Positions 1 through 10,300 of a DNA stretch of 50,345 bases are shown here, piece after piece. This DNA comes from an uncultured Alistipes sp. GTDB lineage: Bacteria > Bacteroidota > Bacteroidia > Bacteroidales > Rikenellaceae. Numbering within the stretch: the first letter of the stretch is position 1; the number at the start of each line of letters is the position of its first letter. The notes under the pieces were generated by a model. That model saw only the letters and a program-made list of their open reading frames with translations, searched no databases and was not told where the DNA came from. Location of the stretch: NCBI GenBank assembly GCA_944320985.1, contig CALUJN010000067.1:1-50345 (forward strand), read 5' to 3'. The position numbers and the translations under genes are program-made.

Positions 1-116
1 CAAGCGCTTCGCGACCTCGCATCCCATAGCCAGAATCATTTTGCTAAACGCTACGACAAAAAATGACAATTCCCGGGTATGAAACTTTTTGCCGCTTTTA
101 TTTGGTTTTATCTTAG

Positions 117-2502
117 AATTCTACCAACAAGGGACTCTCCTGTTTCGACCACCGGAACGGCCTGTTCCACCACTGCGACAATTCCTACCCGATGTTGATG
201 CTCTCCGAAAGACCGCTGCATCGGCTGAAATCGGGCGAGATTGTGATCTGCAGTATCAACGGAATGCTGATAGCAGATGAAGAGGAGCTGAGTATCAAGT
301 CACAACGCTTCCCGATCCACTTCTCGAAACTTTATGTCAACAATACGGAGATCCGTCCGGGCGATGATTCGGGGATTCTGCGTGAGGTGATCGAATATAC
401 CGATACAATCCGTTTGGGCCCCAAACATACGACGCTGCGGCTGGATTTCACGGTTCCGAATTATGTGAATGCCCTGCAGCCGGCCGTCGAGTATCGGCTT
501 GAGGGGTTCAACGAAACATGGGTGCCACTGGATCTGCACGATAATATCAATTTTACGAATCTGGCCCCCGGACATTATCGACTGATCGTCCGGTGCCGGA
601 TGGATGCTACGGGCGAGGAATCGTCGCGGGCGGAACTGCACATCTTCGTCCGGCCCCCGTTGTACAAGACCATCGGAGCCTATGTCTTCTATGTGCTCTT
701 TTTCCTGACCGTTCTTGTCGTGGTGATCCGGGCCTATACCAATCATATCCGGCTGAAATCATCGCTGGATTCCGTTGAGCGGGAGAAACGCTATCTGCAG
801 GAGTTGAATGAGATGAAGCTGAATTTCTTTGCCAATATTTCCCATGAACTGAAGACTCCCTTGACGCTCATTACCTCCCAGTTGGAAGCCATTTCCCGTC
901 AGAACAATCTCCCTGCGCCGTTTTCGAAGAAAATCCTCAACGTGTTGCGGAATACGGACAAGATGAATCGTTTGATCGGGGAAATTCTCGATTTTCAGAA
1001 ACAGGAAAATCAGTCGTTCCGGCTGCATCTCGGATTGTACGATCTGGTGAGCTATGTACGGGAGGTATGTGTCCCGTTTCGGGAGTATGCCGTCAGTCAG
1101 GGTGTTCTGCTTCATATTGTCAGTCGCCTGCCGGATAACCAGTCGCTGCCGGTGCGTTTTGATAAGGTCCAGTTCGAAAAGGTTCTCTACAATCTCCTCT
1201 CCAATGCTTTTAAGGCGACCAAGGCCGGAGGAACGATTACCGTTTCCGTCTCCCGGGAGGAGGATCGGGCCGTTGTCCGTGTCCAGGATACCGGTTATGG
1301 AATCGCTCAGGAGAATCTTCACCGTATTTTTGACCGATTCTATCAAGAGAAGGTCGGTTCCTGGCAGAGTGGTTCCGGAATCGGCCTGGCCCTGACAAAA
1401 GGAATTGTCGAGGCTCATGGCGGTACGATCCGCGTGGAGAGTAAGCCGAACGAAGGGGCCCTTTTTATTGTGTCGTTACCGCTGGAATCGGTCAATCCTG
1501 ATTCCCTGCGTGAACTGGCTTCGGCATCCGGCGAGATACACAATGTCGTGGAGGACGATCGTCTGCAGGCTGGTCAGGAAGCAGACAATCCGGAAGACAA
1601 CCCGCACATGGATGCGGGTACAACTCAAGAATCCTGTGTCGCGGGGACTTCAGTGCCGTTGCTGCCCATGGGAGGGGATGAACCGGCGACGGACGGAACC
1701 GATTCGAACGATGGAGAGTCGGAAAAGCAGCGAATGTGTACGATCCTGATCGTAGAGGACAACGAAGAGCTTCTTGGGTACTCTGGCCGAGATTTTTTCT
1801 CCGTTTTACCATGTAATTACGGCATCGAATGGCGCCGAAGGCCTGCAACTGACGGAATCCCGTCAACCTGATCTGGTGCTTTCCGATGTCATGATGCCGG
1901 TCATGGACGGCGTGGAGATGTGCAAGAAGATCAAGTCCAATTTCAATACCTGCCATATTCCCGTCGTCCTGCTCACGGCTCGAGGTGCCGTTGAACATAT
2001 CGTATTCGGACTCCAGCATGCAGCCGATGACTATATCCTCAAGCCTTTCAACATTACGCTCCTGCTGGCGCGGTGCAACAACATCATCAAGAACCGGCTG
2101 GCTCTGCAGGCGCATTATATGCACAGCCCACAGAGTGATATTAAGCAGGTCGCAACCAATCTGAACGATCAGGAGCTGCTTGGCCGAGCGGTCAAACTCA
2201 TCGAAGAGAACCTGGATAATGCAGAGTTTGACATCGATACTTTTGCCCGCGAAATGTGTTTGGGCCGGTCCAATCTGTTCCGAAAAATCAAGGGTGTCAC
2301 CGGACAGACTCCGAATGAATTCATAGTCAATATCCGTTTGAAAAAGAGCCTTGCGCTGTTGAAAAAGCATCCGGACATGCCGGTTTATCAGATTGCCATG
2401 ATGGTAGGCTTCAATGAGGATACCTACTTCATGCGTTGTTTCAAGAAGGCATTCGGAAAAACTCCGTCTCAGTATCGGTCTGAAATTTCGGGACAGGAAT
2501 AA
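117..2502 (+). pseudogene. Hybrid two-component (HTCS) regulator of the PUL, disrupted
   Basis: An HTCS protein senses an oligosaccharide in the periplasm and activates its PUL. Readable coding starts near 117, where a last propeller-blade motif (STNKGLSCFD) is seen. A Y_Y_Y-like domain follows (YRLEGFNETW), then one membrane helix near 670-730. Next come HisKA (ISHELKTPLTLI) and HATPase_c (LLSNAFKA, DTGYGI). The receiver starts ILIVEDNEELL and then shifts frame near 1770-1774. The next frame continues LAEIFSPFYHVITA, the phospho-Asp motif LVLSDVMMPVMDG and a C-terminal AraC-type HTH. Removing one base near 1773 joins the two parts with normal receiver spacing. A stop (114-116) and frame changes precede the propeller motif, so the large N-terminal sensor is not readable here. 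The gene faces SusD/SusC. The family call is firm; pseudogene rather than sequencing error is an inference. Confidence 0.85.
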
Positions 2503-2558
2503 AGTCTATTTATCTTGATTCGATCGACTTTTGGTCCGAACTCATCGGTAGGAGTGAA

Positions 2559-2596
2559 AACGAGAAGAGCCGCAGTAATCTGCGGCTCTTCTCGTT
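2559..2596. terminator. Bidirectional terminator between the HTCS gene and susD
   Basis: A perfect 17-bp inverted repeat (2559-2575 and 2580-2596) encloses a TAAT loop. It sits between two convergent genes, 56 bases after one stop and 27 before the other. The stem ends in TT on either strand, so it can serve both. Confidence 0.8.
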
Positions 2597-2623
2597 TGGT
2601 GGGTGGATTGGCTATTTGAGGAT

Positions 2624-4132
2624 CTACATGATCTTGTCAACACTGTCGTATCCGTCGTATTGACGGGCAAGTGCCGCTTCCAGATTCTCGCGGTTCTGGC
2701 CGGCCTCGCTGTCTGGATAGCGCCAGCGCATGGGCATCCGGTCGGGCATGTCGGGATTCAGGTTGGTCTCGGGATTGATCGGGAACTCGGGATAGCCCGT
2801 CCGTCGGTATTCGTAGTAGCTGGTCTGGGAGTCCTGCATGAAGTTGAGGATGTAGCGCTGCAGCCAGATCTGCTTGAGCTGCTCCTCTTCCGTTGCGGCG
2901 AAGGCTGCTGCTCCGCGGAGGTATTCGTCGACGTAGGCTTCGTCGATCGTCATTCCGTGTTCATACCCTTTGACGGCATATTCGGCTAGTGATAACATGG
3001 CTGACCGGACTCCCGATTCGTAATACTCCTTGGCTGTCCCGGTCGTGATCCATCCGCGGATCCGAGCCTCGGCCAGAATGAATTGTTGTTCGGCATACGT
3101 GAGCAAAATACGGGGCTCTGCCTGCTCTTCGAGCTGGTAGCGCAGGTTGATTTTTGAGAATTGCCCGGCCGAATGTCCGGCGTTCATTTCCGAATACTCC
3201 ATGGCGACATCCACGCCGACATACGAGTCCGGATCGGAGGGAGACCCTCCGGCGTTGATCTTGGCGGCTGCCGGTTCGGCATAGTAAAAAAGGCGACGGT
3301 CGTTCAGCCGTTTGAGGTGGTCGATAAGCAAGGAACTGGGAAGAGTCCGCGAGGTGAAGGCGTCGCTCGTGGAGTAGAGCGGGTACTTCTGCTGTGACGA
3401 GTAGAGCAGCCCCCAGAACCCGGTCGTCTCATCCATCAGATAGCCTTCGTTCACGATCTCCGCAAACCGGGCCTTGATGTCGATCTTGCTGTCATCGACC
3501 CGTTTGCTCAACTCCATGAGGATTCTTAGGGCGAAGGCATTGGTGGCGCGGCGCCATTTGTCGGGATCGCCGGCATAGATCGTCGGGTCTCCGTCGAACG
3601 GGGCTCCCTGGGCGAAGAGATCATCGGCTTCCCGGAGCTCGTCCAGCACGCCGAGGAATACATCCTCCTGGGAGTCGTAGGCCGGGGTGAAGTTGCCATG
3701 GGTCTTGCCCTGGCCGGCTTCGGAGTAGGGAACGTCGCCCATCTGCATGGTCATTCCGTAGAAGAGGCGGGCCCGGAGGTATTTGCCGACGGCTTCGTAC
3801 GAGGGTGCCTGAGCCGTTCCTGCGGCATATTCGTTCATCAGATCAATGTTGGGCAACATCAGAATGCCGCCGAACGTCGCGGCTCCGATGACGTTGTATT
3901 GGGTGCCCATCTGTCCCTCGTTGGCATAGCCCACGTATTTGGGAAACGCGTTTTCGGAGATATAGGCCTTGGCGTCGCCTCCGAATTTCGAAGTCGACAG
4001 AATGCAGTGCGTGCAGAGCATGGCTGCATTGCTTTTCGTCGTACTGTCGGGATTGGTGTTGATCTCGTCGAATTTGGCACATCCGGACAGGGCCATGGCC
4101 GCAGTCAGGACGGCGTATAATACTCTTTTCAT
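2624..4132 (-). CDS. SusD/RagB-family outer-membrane glycan-binding lipoprotein
   Basis: SusD proteins are surface lipoproteins that cap the SusC channel and bind glycan for import. The 502-residue product has a lipoprotein signal ending at a lipobox (LSGC, Cys18). The early KFDEINTNPD motif is typical of the SusD-like branch. The body carries the family's TPR-like features, for example KYLRARLFYGMTMQMGDVPYSE and RILLTYAEQQFILAEA, and the C-terminal YYEYRRTGYPEF motif. Length is normal and the frame is intact. It lies 19 bp downstream of the broken susC and would be co-transcribed with it. Its partner is frameshifted, so it probably has no working transporter. Substrate cannot be read from the sequence. 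Confidence 0.95.
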   Translation of the reverse strand: MKRVLYAVLTAAMALSGCAKFDEINTNPDSTTKSNAAMLCTHCILSTSKFGGDAKAYISENAFPKYVGYANEGQMGTQYNVIGAATFGGILMLPNIDLMNEYAAGTAQAPSYEAVGKYLRARLFYGMTMQMGDVPYSEAGQGKTHGNFTPAYDSQEDVFLGVLDELREADDLFAQGAPFDGDPTIYAGDPDKWRRATNAFALRILMELSKRVDDSKIDIKARFAEIVNEGYLMDETTGFWGLLYSSQQKYPLYSTSDAFTSRTLPSSLLIDHLKRLNDRRLFYYAEPAAAKINAGGSPSDPDSYVGVDVAMEYSEMNAGHSAGQFSKINLRYQLEEQAEPRILLTYAEQQFILAEARIRGWITTGTAKEYYESGVRSAMLSLAEYAVKGYEHGMTIDEAYVDEYLRGAAAFAATEEEQLKQIWLQRYILNFMQDSQTSYYEYRRTGYPEFPINPETNLNPDMPDRMPMRWRYPDSEAGQNRENLEAALARQYDGYDSVDKIM

Positions 4133-4151
4133 GGTTCAGGTGTTGTTTGGA

Positions 4152-7100
4152 TCAGAACGTGATTTTTACATTGACGCCGATATAGCGTGACGAAGGATCG
4201 CTCAGGTCCTCGCGGCCGGCATCCGGATCGGAATACTTGAAATCCTTGGCCCACATGAGGACGTTGTAGCCGATGGCCGAGACGGAGATGTCGGAGGCCC
4301 GGATTACGTTGCACCATTTCTTCGGCAGGGTGTAGGTCAGCGACAGTTCGCGGAGCTTGAGGAAGGTGCCGTCCCGTACGTCGAGGGCTGAAGCCGGATC
4401 TCCCCAGGCGAAATTCTTGTGCAGCGCTTCGATGTATTCCTTGTAGGTGACGGCGTGGTCATTGGGTGCGAACGTACGGCTGTCGTGCGTAATATTGCCG
4501 TAGGTGTCGTACTCCACGCTTCCCGAGATGACCTGTACACCCTTGCCGATGTAGTGAGGAACTCCCGGTTCGTTGGCATCGAGCATTCGCTCGTTGGTAA
4601 CCGATTCAGGATGAACGCCGTTGCGCCACATGTAGGCTTCGGTAAAGCTCGAAATCATGCCGCCTACACGCCCGTCGATGCTCAGTCCCAGACTCCAGTT
4701 GCGGTATTTGAAATTCGTGCTCAGACCCCACGTCCAGTCCGGATCGGAGTATCCGTAGACCGATTGATAGGCGGAATACTGAGGCTTGCCGTTGACATGG
4801 ATGAGGTTGCCGTCAGGGTCCTTCAGGTAGTCATTGATGATGACGGGGTCGGTTCGTTTGCCGACCTGCCACCACGGCTTGTCTTCGGTGAATTCCGGGT
4901 CGATTTGGGTGAACCGGGCTACGCTTTTTGCCCAGTTTGCCGAGATGTCCCACTGGAAGTCACGGCTTTTGATCGGCGTTGCACTGAGCGAAATCTCCAC
5001 GCCCCGACGGGTCTTTTCCTCCTTGCTGTTGATGTATTTGCTGGAGTATCCAGAGGCTGCGCTTACTCCGGCATAAACGATCATGTTGTACATGCGTTTC
5101 GTGTAGTAGGCCATGTCGAGCGACAGGCGTTTGCCGAAGAACCAGGCGGCGGTTCCGACCTCGAACGTCTGGGTCGTGTAGGGATCGATGTCGCTGTTCT
5201 TGATGGCACCCGATACACTGGTGGAGGTCATGTTGCCCCAGGCGTTCTGCGTTACGGAGAAAACATTGTTGATTTCGTAGATGCCGGCCGGTGTTTTCGA
5301 TACGGTCCACGAGCCGCGGATCTTCCAGAGCGAAAGCCAGTCGGTCTTCGGCAGGATCTCTGATACGACGAAGCTGCCGGCTACCGAAGGATAGAGATAC
5401 GAACGTTGTTCGGCTGCGAGCGTCGAGCTCCAGTCGTTGCGGAGTGTAGCCTCGACAAAGAGCATGTTCCTCCACGAAGCGCCGATTTTTCCGTAGAGAC
5501 TGTTGATCTGCTGCTTGCTTTCGCGGGAGTTAACCTTGAGGGGATTGACCGAAGCCTTGAGCGAATAGTAGCCCGGGATGGTCAGACCGCCTTGCGTAAG
5601 CGCCTCGATCGCGTTGTCGAAAGCATAGTAGATGCTGCCTCCGAGCAACCCGTTGATGTTGAAGTCGCCAAAGTCCTTGTCGGCGTTGATGATGAAGTCC
5701 GAGTTGATGGAGTGTCCGCGGCTCAGACCGGTGCTGAACGAACCTTTGGTCGACTCGCCCCAGATCTCGGTTCCGCCTCCGATGACAGTGGAGATACCGC
5801 CTCCGGTGTAGGAACCCTGCGAAATCCGTACTTTCTGGCTGTCGGTGTAGGTCTCATAACCGATGCGTGCCGAAGCATTGAGCCAGTCCGTGATCTTGTA
5901 TTCGAGATTCAGCATGCCGTTAAAATATCACGGTCCAGGCTGTGGATGCGTTCGTAGCAGTCGAAATAGGGGTTGTTGTGGCTTGTGGTGTAGCTGTTGT
6001 TCTGCTCCTGGTCCTCAATGACCCAGTAATCCTTGTAGTCGCGAATGTCGAAGTCGGGAGCCGAGAGGAGCAGGATACTGTACATGGGGTCGTAGCCGCG
6101 GTACCCGTTGAACCCGAGGTTGGGTGTCGACTGCTTGTTATAGGTCATGGTCGAGCTCAGCGAGAAATTCTTCCACTTCATGGTCCCGCCCAGCGAGAAG
6201 GTGTACTTGTTGAAGACGGCGTTGGGATAGGCTCCCCGGTTGTTGACCCACGTACCCGAGGCGCGCAGACTGCCGAATTCGCCCTGCTGTGTTACACTGA
6301 TGCTGTTGTTGAGGATGTAGGACTGACGGAGGAAGTTCCGGAAATTGTTCTTTCCCCGCGGCAGATAGGGCATCGACTGCAGGCTTTTCGAGATGGGATC
6401 CCACTGGACGACATCCCGGCCATCCATGGGAATACCCCAGGCTCCGGCCTGTGTACGATCGTATTCATAGGTGACCGAATTGGCAATGTTACGTCCGAAA
6501 ACGGACTGCACCTCGGGAATGGCCAGGTAACCTGCCGCGAACATTGAGCTGCTGTTGATCGTGACGGTCAGGCCCCGTTTATCGGCTCCGGACTTGGTGG
6601 TGATCATGATGGCTCCGTTCGCGCCGCGCGAACCGTAGAGAGCCGACGCCGTGGCGCCCTTCAGGACGCTGATCGATTCGATGTCGTCGTTGGGAACGTC
6701 GCGCAGGCTCATCTTCGCATAGGGAACTCCGTCGATGACCAGCAGCGGGTATTCTCCGCGGATCTTGACGTCGGGGGCCATTCCGAAGTCGGACTGGTTC
6801 TTCACTACCAGACCGGCAACCTTTCCTGTCAGCGAGGAGCCCATGTCGAGCGGTTTGACGGTTTGCAGAAGATTGCCGTCGACCTTTTCCACGGCGTAAC
6901 CCAGGGCTCGTTCGTCGCGGCGGATGCCCAGAGCCGTGACGACGACGTTGCCGATCATTTCGCTTTGGGCTTTCATGACAATGTCGAGCTGGGTCTTTCC
7001 TGCGACAGGAATCTCCTGAGTTTCATAACCCAGATAGGAGACCATGACAATGGCATTGTCCGGGATGTTGTCAAGAATGTATTCTCCGGCGCTGTTCGTT

Positions 7101-7312
7101 ACCGTACCCTGTGTCCCGACGACCAGGGACGCTCCTACGAGGCGCTGCCCGGTTTCGTCGGTTACGGTACCTTTCAACGAAAGTCGGTTTTGGGCCATGG
7201 CCGGTGATGCTGCGAACATCCAGGTCATGCACAACGCAATCATTGCGTTCAGAACGATTCCCGGAAGACGGTATCTTCTTCCCGGAACTGGAGTTTGGTC
7301 TGTTTTCATCAT
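4152..7312 (-). pseudogene. SusC/RagA TonB-dependent glycan importer, frameshifted
   Basis: This is the outer-membrane, TonB-dependent channel paired with SusD. The start chosen is the first of two Met codons at 7312 (MMKTDQ), before a signal peptide ending PAMAQN. A carboxypeptidase-like domain follows (LKGTVTDETGQRLVGASL), then the plug (LLVIDGVPY, GSRGANGAIMITTKSG) and the barrel. The first frame ends near 5909 (DRDILTAC-stop). The barrel resumes in another frame as NGMLNLEYKITDWLNASARIGYETY and runs to the stop at 4152. One missing T in the run at 5922-5925 (read on the minus strand) explains the break: restoring it gives DRDIFNGMLNLEYK. A homopolymer error in assembly or slippage in the cell are alternatives to true loss. 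Confidence 0.9.
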
Positions 7313-7407
7313 GCTGGTTGGTTTTTGTTGGGTTTTATTGTGCCAAAACAAGTTGGTGGCAAACGTTTTTTTTAATTGAAAGAGGTGTTTGTCTTTTTTT
7401 CAGAAAA

Positions 7408-7415
7408 CAAAATTA
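7408..7415 (-). promoter_or_regulatory. Bacteroidetes -7 box for susC/susD
   Basis: The minus strand reads TAATTTTG, matching TAnnTTTG, about 96 bases before the chosen susC start. No clear -33 box is seen, which fits a promoter that needs an activator. The A/T-rich gap from 7313 to 7617 separates this divergent operon from the glycosidase genes. Confidence 0.5.
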
Positions 7416-7617
7416 GGGGCCTGGGCCGGTCGCGTGCTATTTAATCATTCGATAAAACTGAAAATTTGTCCATTTTGGTTAAGCGGAGCGTGTCTCGATG
7501 CGGGTAAAATCCGGCTCAGACCGGTTTTGGTATTGCAGGACAGGAAAAACAAACGATTTTACAGACAAAAAACAGACCCTTATGTATAATTTCGCTTGAA
7601 ATCAAATTCTTAGTCAA

Positions 7618-10284
7618 ATGCACCGATCCATTCGGAAAAATCTGCTTTTGGGCTGCTGCCTCCTGTTGGGCGTCATGACTGTTCATGCGCGGGTCTCCTA
7701 TACGATCAATGAAGCGTGGCGGTTCGTTCGTGCGGACTCCCCGCGGGATACCGCAGTCGTATCGATTCCTCATACGTGGAATGCTCTCGATGCCGTCGAC
7801 GAAACTCCCGGCTATTATCGGGGAAAAGGCCGTTATGAACGTCGCTTGCATATCGGGACGGAGGGACTTGGCAAACGGATCCTTATCCGTTTTAATGGGG
7901 TCAATCAGGTGGCCGAACTCTTTGTGAACGGCCATTTCGTCGGACGCCATCTGGGCGGGTATACGCGATTCGAGTTCGATATAACCCCTTTTGTGAAGAT
8001 CGGACAACCGAATGATCTCGTTGTTGATGTGGATAACAGCCATAATGAAGATATTCCGCCTCTCTCTGCGGATTTTACCTTTTTCGGCGGAATTTATCGG
8101 GATGTCTCCCTATTGTTTGTGGATTCGCTCCATTTTTCCGGTGGAGGTACGGCCTCGTCGGGGGTTTATGTAACCACTTCTGAGGTAAGCGGAAGATCCG
8201 CAACGCTGGAATCACGCGTGGCCGTGCGAAACGACGGTACGCAGCCCCGAAAATTTCGAATCATACAGATTGTCGAATCTCCCGGAGGAACCGAAGTTGC
8301 CCGCATGGTGCAGGAGGCGGTGCTCGAAGAAGGGGCCGAAACAATGGTCGCAATGCCTGCGCGGACGATTTCTCATCCGGAGCTGTGGTCTCCGGATACT
8401 CCGTCCCTGTATCGATTGCGATCGGTCCTTGTCGATTGTGCGGATGGCCGCGAACTGGATGCCGTGGAGGAGACATTCGGCCTGAGGTGGTTCGCGTTTG
8501 ATGCCGACCGGGGCTTCCTGCTCAACGGCGCGCCGTTGAAGTTGATCGGCACCTGCCGTCATCAGTGCCGGAAGGGGGTCGGAATCGCCCTCTCCGAGGG
8601 TCAGCACGCGGAGGATATCCGACTGCTCAAGCAGATGGGCGGTAACTTCCTGCGGGTTTCACACTATCCCCAGGATCCCCGGATTCTGGAGATGTGCGAC
8701 AAATTGGGAATCATTGCTACGGTGGAGATCCCCATTGTGAATGCAGTGACCGAGAGCGACCGTTTCCTGACTAATTCGCTCCATATGGCCCAAGAGATGG
8801 TGAGTCAGAATTTCAACCATCCGTCCGTTGTCGCGTGGGCTTACATGAACGAAATTCTGCTCCGTCCGCCATACGCGCAGGGAACCGAACGTTATGAGGC
8901 TTATTGTCAGGAGATAAAGCGACAGGCGCAAGCCATCGAGAAGCTTATCCGCGGAATGGATTCGCAACGTTATACCATGATGTCGAACCATGGTTCGTTG
9001 CAGGCCTATCAGGAGGCCGGTCTGCTCGATGTCGCACAGATTGTCGGCTGGAATCTCTATCAGGGATGGTATGGCGGAGCCCTTGAGTCGTTCGGTGGCT
9101 TTCTGGACCATTTCCATGCGGAGTATCCCGATAAACCGGTTCTGGTTACCGAATTCGGTGCCGATGCCGATGTGCGTCTTCATTCGTTTCAACCCCGCAG
9201 ATTTGACTTTACGGTCGAATATGCGACGCTTTACCATTCCCACTATTTCACTGAGATTCTGAAACGCCCGTTTGTGGCCGGAGCCTCGGTCTGGAATCTG
9301 TGCGACTTCCACTCCGAGACGCGGGGCGATGCCGTCCCGCATATCAACGCAAAGGGGTTGATGACTCTCGACCGGACGCTGAAGGAGCCGTATTTGTTTT
9401 ATCAGTCCAGATTGGCGGAACGCCCCGTTGTCTCTATCGGTTGTCGGAACTGGCTGCATCGGGCCGGTGTGGATGATGGCACGGGAACCTCTCCCCAACC
9501 GGTACGGATTTTCAGCAATGCCGACGAGGTCTCCTTGATTTTTAACGGCGAGCGTCTGGGCCGGTTTCGGGTGGAGAACGGATCGGTTGAGGTGCAGGTT
9601 CCGTTCGTCGATGGCGAAAACGTACTCCAGGCCGTAATCCGTACCGGGGAGCAGAGTTGGCAGAGTGATTGCTATCGGTGTGATTTCAGAATGGTCCCTG
9701 CCCGGGTGGATTCTCCCGACTTCTCTGAGTTGAATGTCATGCTGGGATCGACCCGCTATTTTGAAGAACGGGTCTCGGATATCTGCTGGATTCCAGAACT
9801 GCCGTATGATGAATGCCGTGGATGGGGATACATTGGCGGAAAACCGCTTCAGGTGGGAACTCCGTTCGGTTTGCTGCCGGCTTATGGTTATGACATTCGG
9901 GGAACGGAACTCGATCCTCTGTTCCAGACACAACGTACCGGAATCGAGTCCTTCCGGGCTGATGTCCCGGCAGGCCATTATGCCGTGAGTCTCTATTGGG
10001 CATCCTTGGTCCCTGCGGAGGAGCGGGAAAAACTTGTCTATAAACTTGGAGCAGAATCGGACAGGACCGATACGGTCGGACACGACGTTTTCGACGTGTG
10101 GATCAATGGAACCCGGGTTTTGCAGCATTTCGATCTGCTCCGGGAGGTCGGGGCCGAACGTGCCGCGGTTAAAAAGTTCGATGTAACGGTGGTCGGAAAG
10201 GAGGGAATCAAACTGGATTTCGTACCTTCGGATCCGCAAAGCGTATCGTGTCTGAATGCCATACGAATTGTCAAACTAAACTGA
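7618..10284 (+). CDS. Glycoside hydrolase family 2 enzyme with a malectin-like C-terminus
   Basis: GH2 enzymes remove beta-linked terminal sugars (galactose, mannose, glucuronate) with retention. The 888-residue product has a signal peptide (LLLGCCLLLGVMTVHA) and is probably periplasmic. The order is an N-terminal jelly roll (about 30-185, RFNGVNQVAELFVNG), an immunoglobulin-like domain, the TIM barrel (about 290-590), and extra beta domains. The last 170 residues resemble a malectin-like module. The acid/base is Glu412 in AYMNEIL and the nucleophile Glu512 in VTEFGAD. It is intact, 17 bp upstream of the first GH3, so the three glycosidases form one operon. A weak -7-like box (TAATTTCG, 7587-7594) lies upstream. 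Substrate within GH2 is uncertain; beta-galactosidase is the commonest activity. Confidence 0.9.
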   Translation: MHRSIRKNLLLGCCLLLGVMTVHARVSYTINEAWRFVRADSPRDTAVVSIPHTWNALDAVDETPGYYRGKGRYERRLHIGTEGLGKRILIRFNGVNQVAELFVNGHFVGRHLGGYTRFEFDITPFVKIGQPNDLVVDVDNSHNEDIPPLSADFTFFGGIYRDVSLLFVDSLHFSGGGTASSGVYVTTSEVSGRSATLESRVAVRNDGTQPRKFRIIQIVESPGGTEVARMVQEAVLEEGAETMVAMPARTISHPELWSPDTPSLYRLRSVLVDCADGRELDAVEETFGLRWFAFDADRGFLLNGAPLKLIGTCRHQCRKGVGIALSEGQHAEDIRLLKQMGGNFLRVSHYPQDPRILEMCDKLGIIATVEIPIVNAVTESDRFLTNSLHMAQEMVSQNFNHPSVVAWAYMNEILLRPPYAQGTERYEAYCQEIKRQAQAIEKLIRGMDSQRYTMMSNHGSLQAYQEAGLLDVAQIVGWNLYQGWYGGALESFGGFLDHFHAEYPDKPVLVTEFGADADVRLHSFQPRRFDFTVEYATLYHSHYFTEILKRPFVAGASVWNLCDFHSETRGDAVPHINAKGLMTLDRTLKEPYLFYQSRLAERPVVSIGCRNWLHRAGVDDGTGTSPQPVRIFSNADEVSLIFNGERLGRFRVENGSVEVQVPFVDGENVLQAVIRTGEQSWQSDCYRCDFRMVPARVDSPDFSELNVMLGSTRYFEERVSDICWIPELPYDECRGWGYIGGKPLQVGTPFGLLPAYGYDIRGTELDPLFQTQRTGIESFRADVPAGHYAVSLYWASLVPAEEREKLVYKLGAESDRTDTVGHDVFDVWINGTRVLQHFDLLREVGAERAAVKKFDVTVVGKEGIKLDFVPSDPQSVSCLNAIRIVKLN

Positions 10285-10300
10285 TCTGGATTTTCTGAAC

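Noticed and set aside
1-66. Possible end of an upstream plus-strand gene (ends AKRYDKK-stop at 64-66)
   Set aside because: Only 21 codons are visible and chance is enough to keep them open; no motif was recognised.
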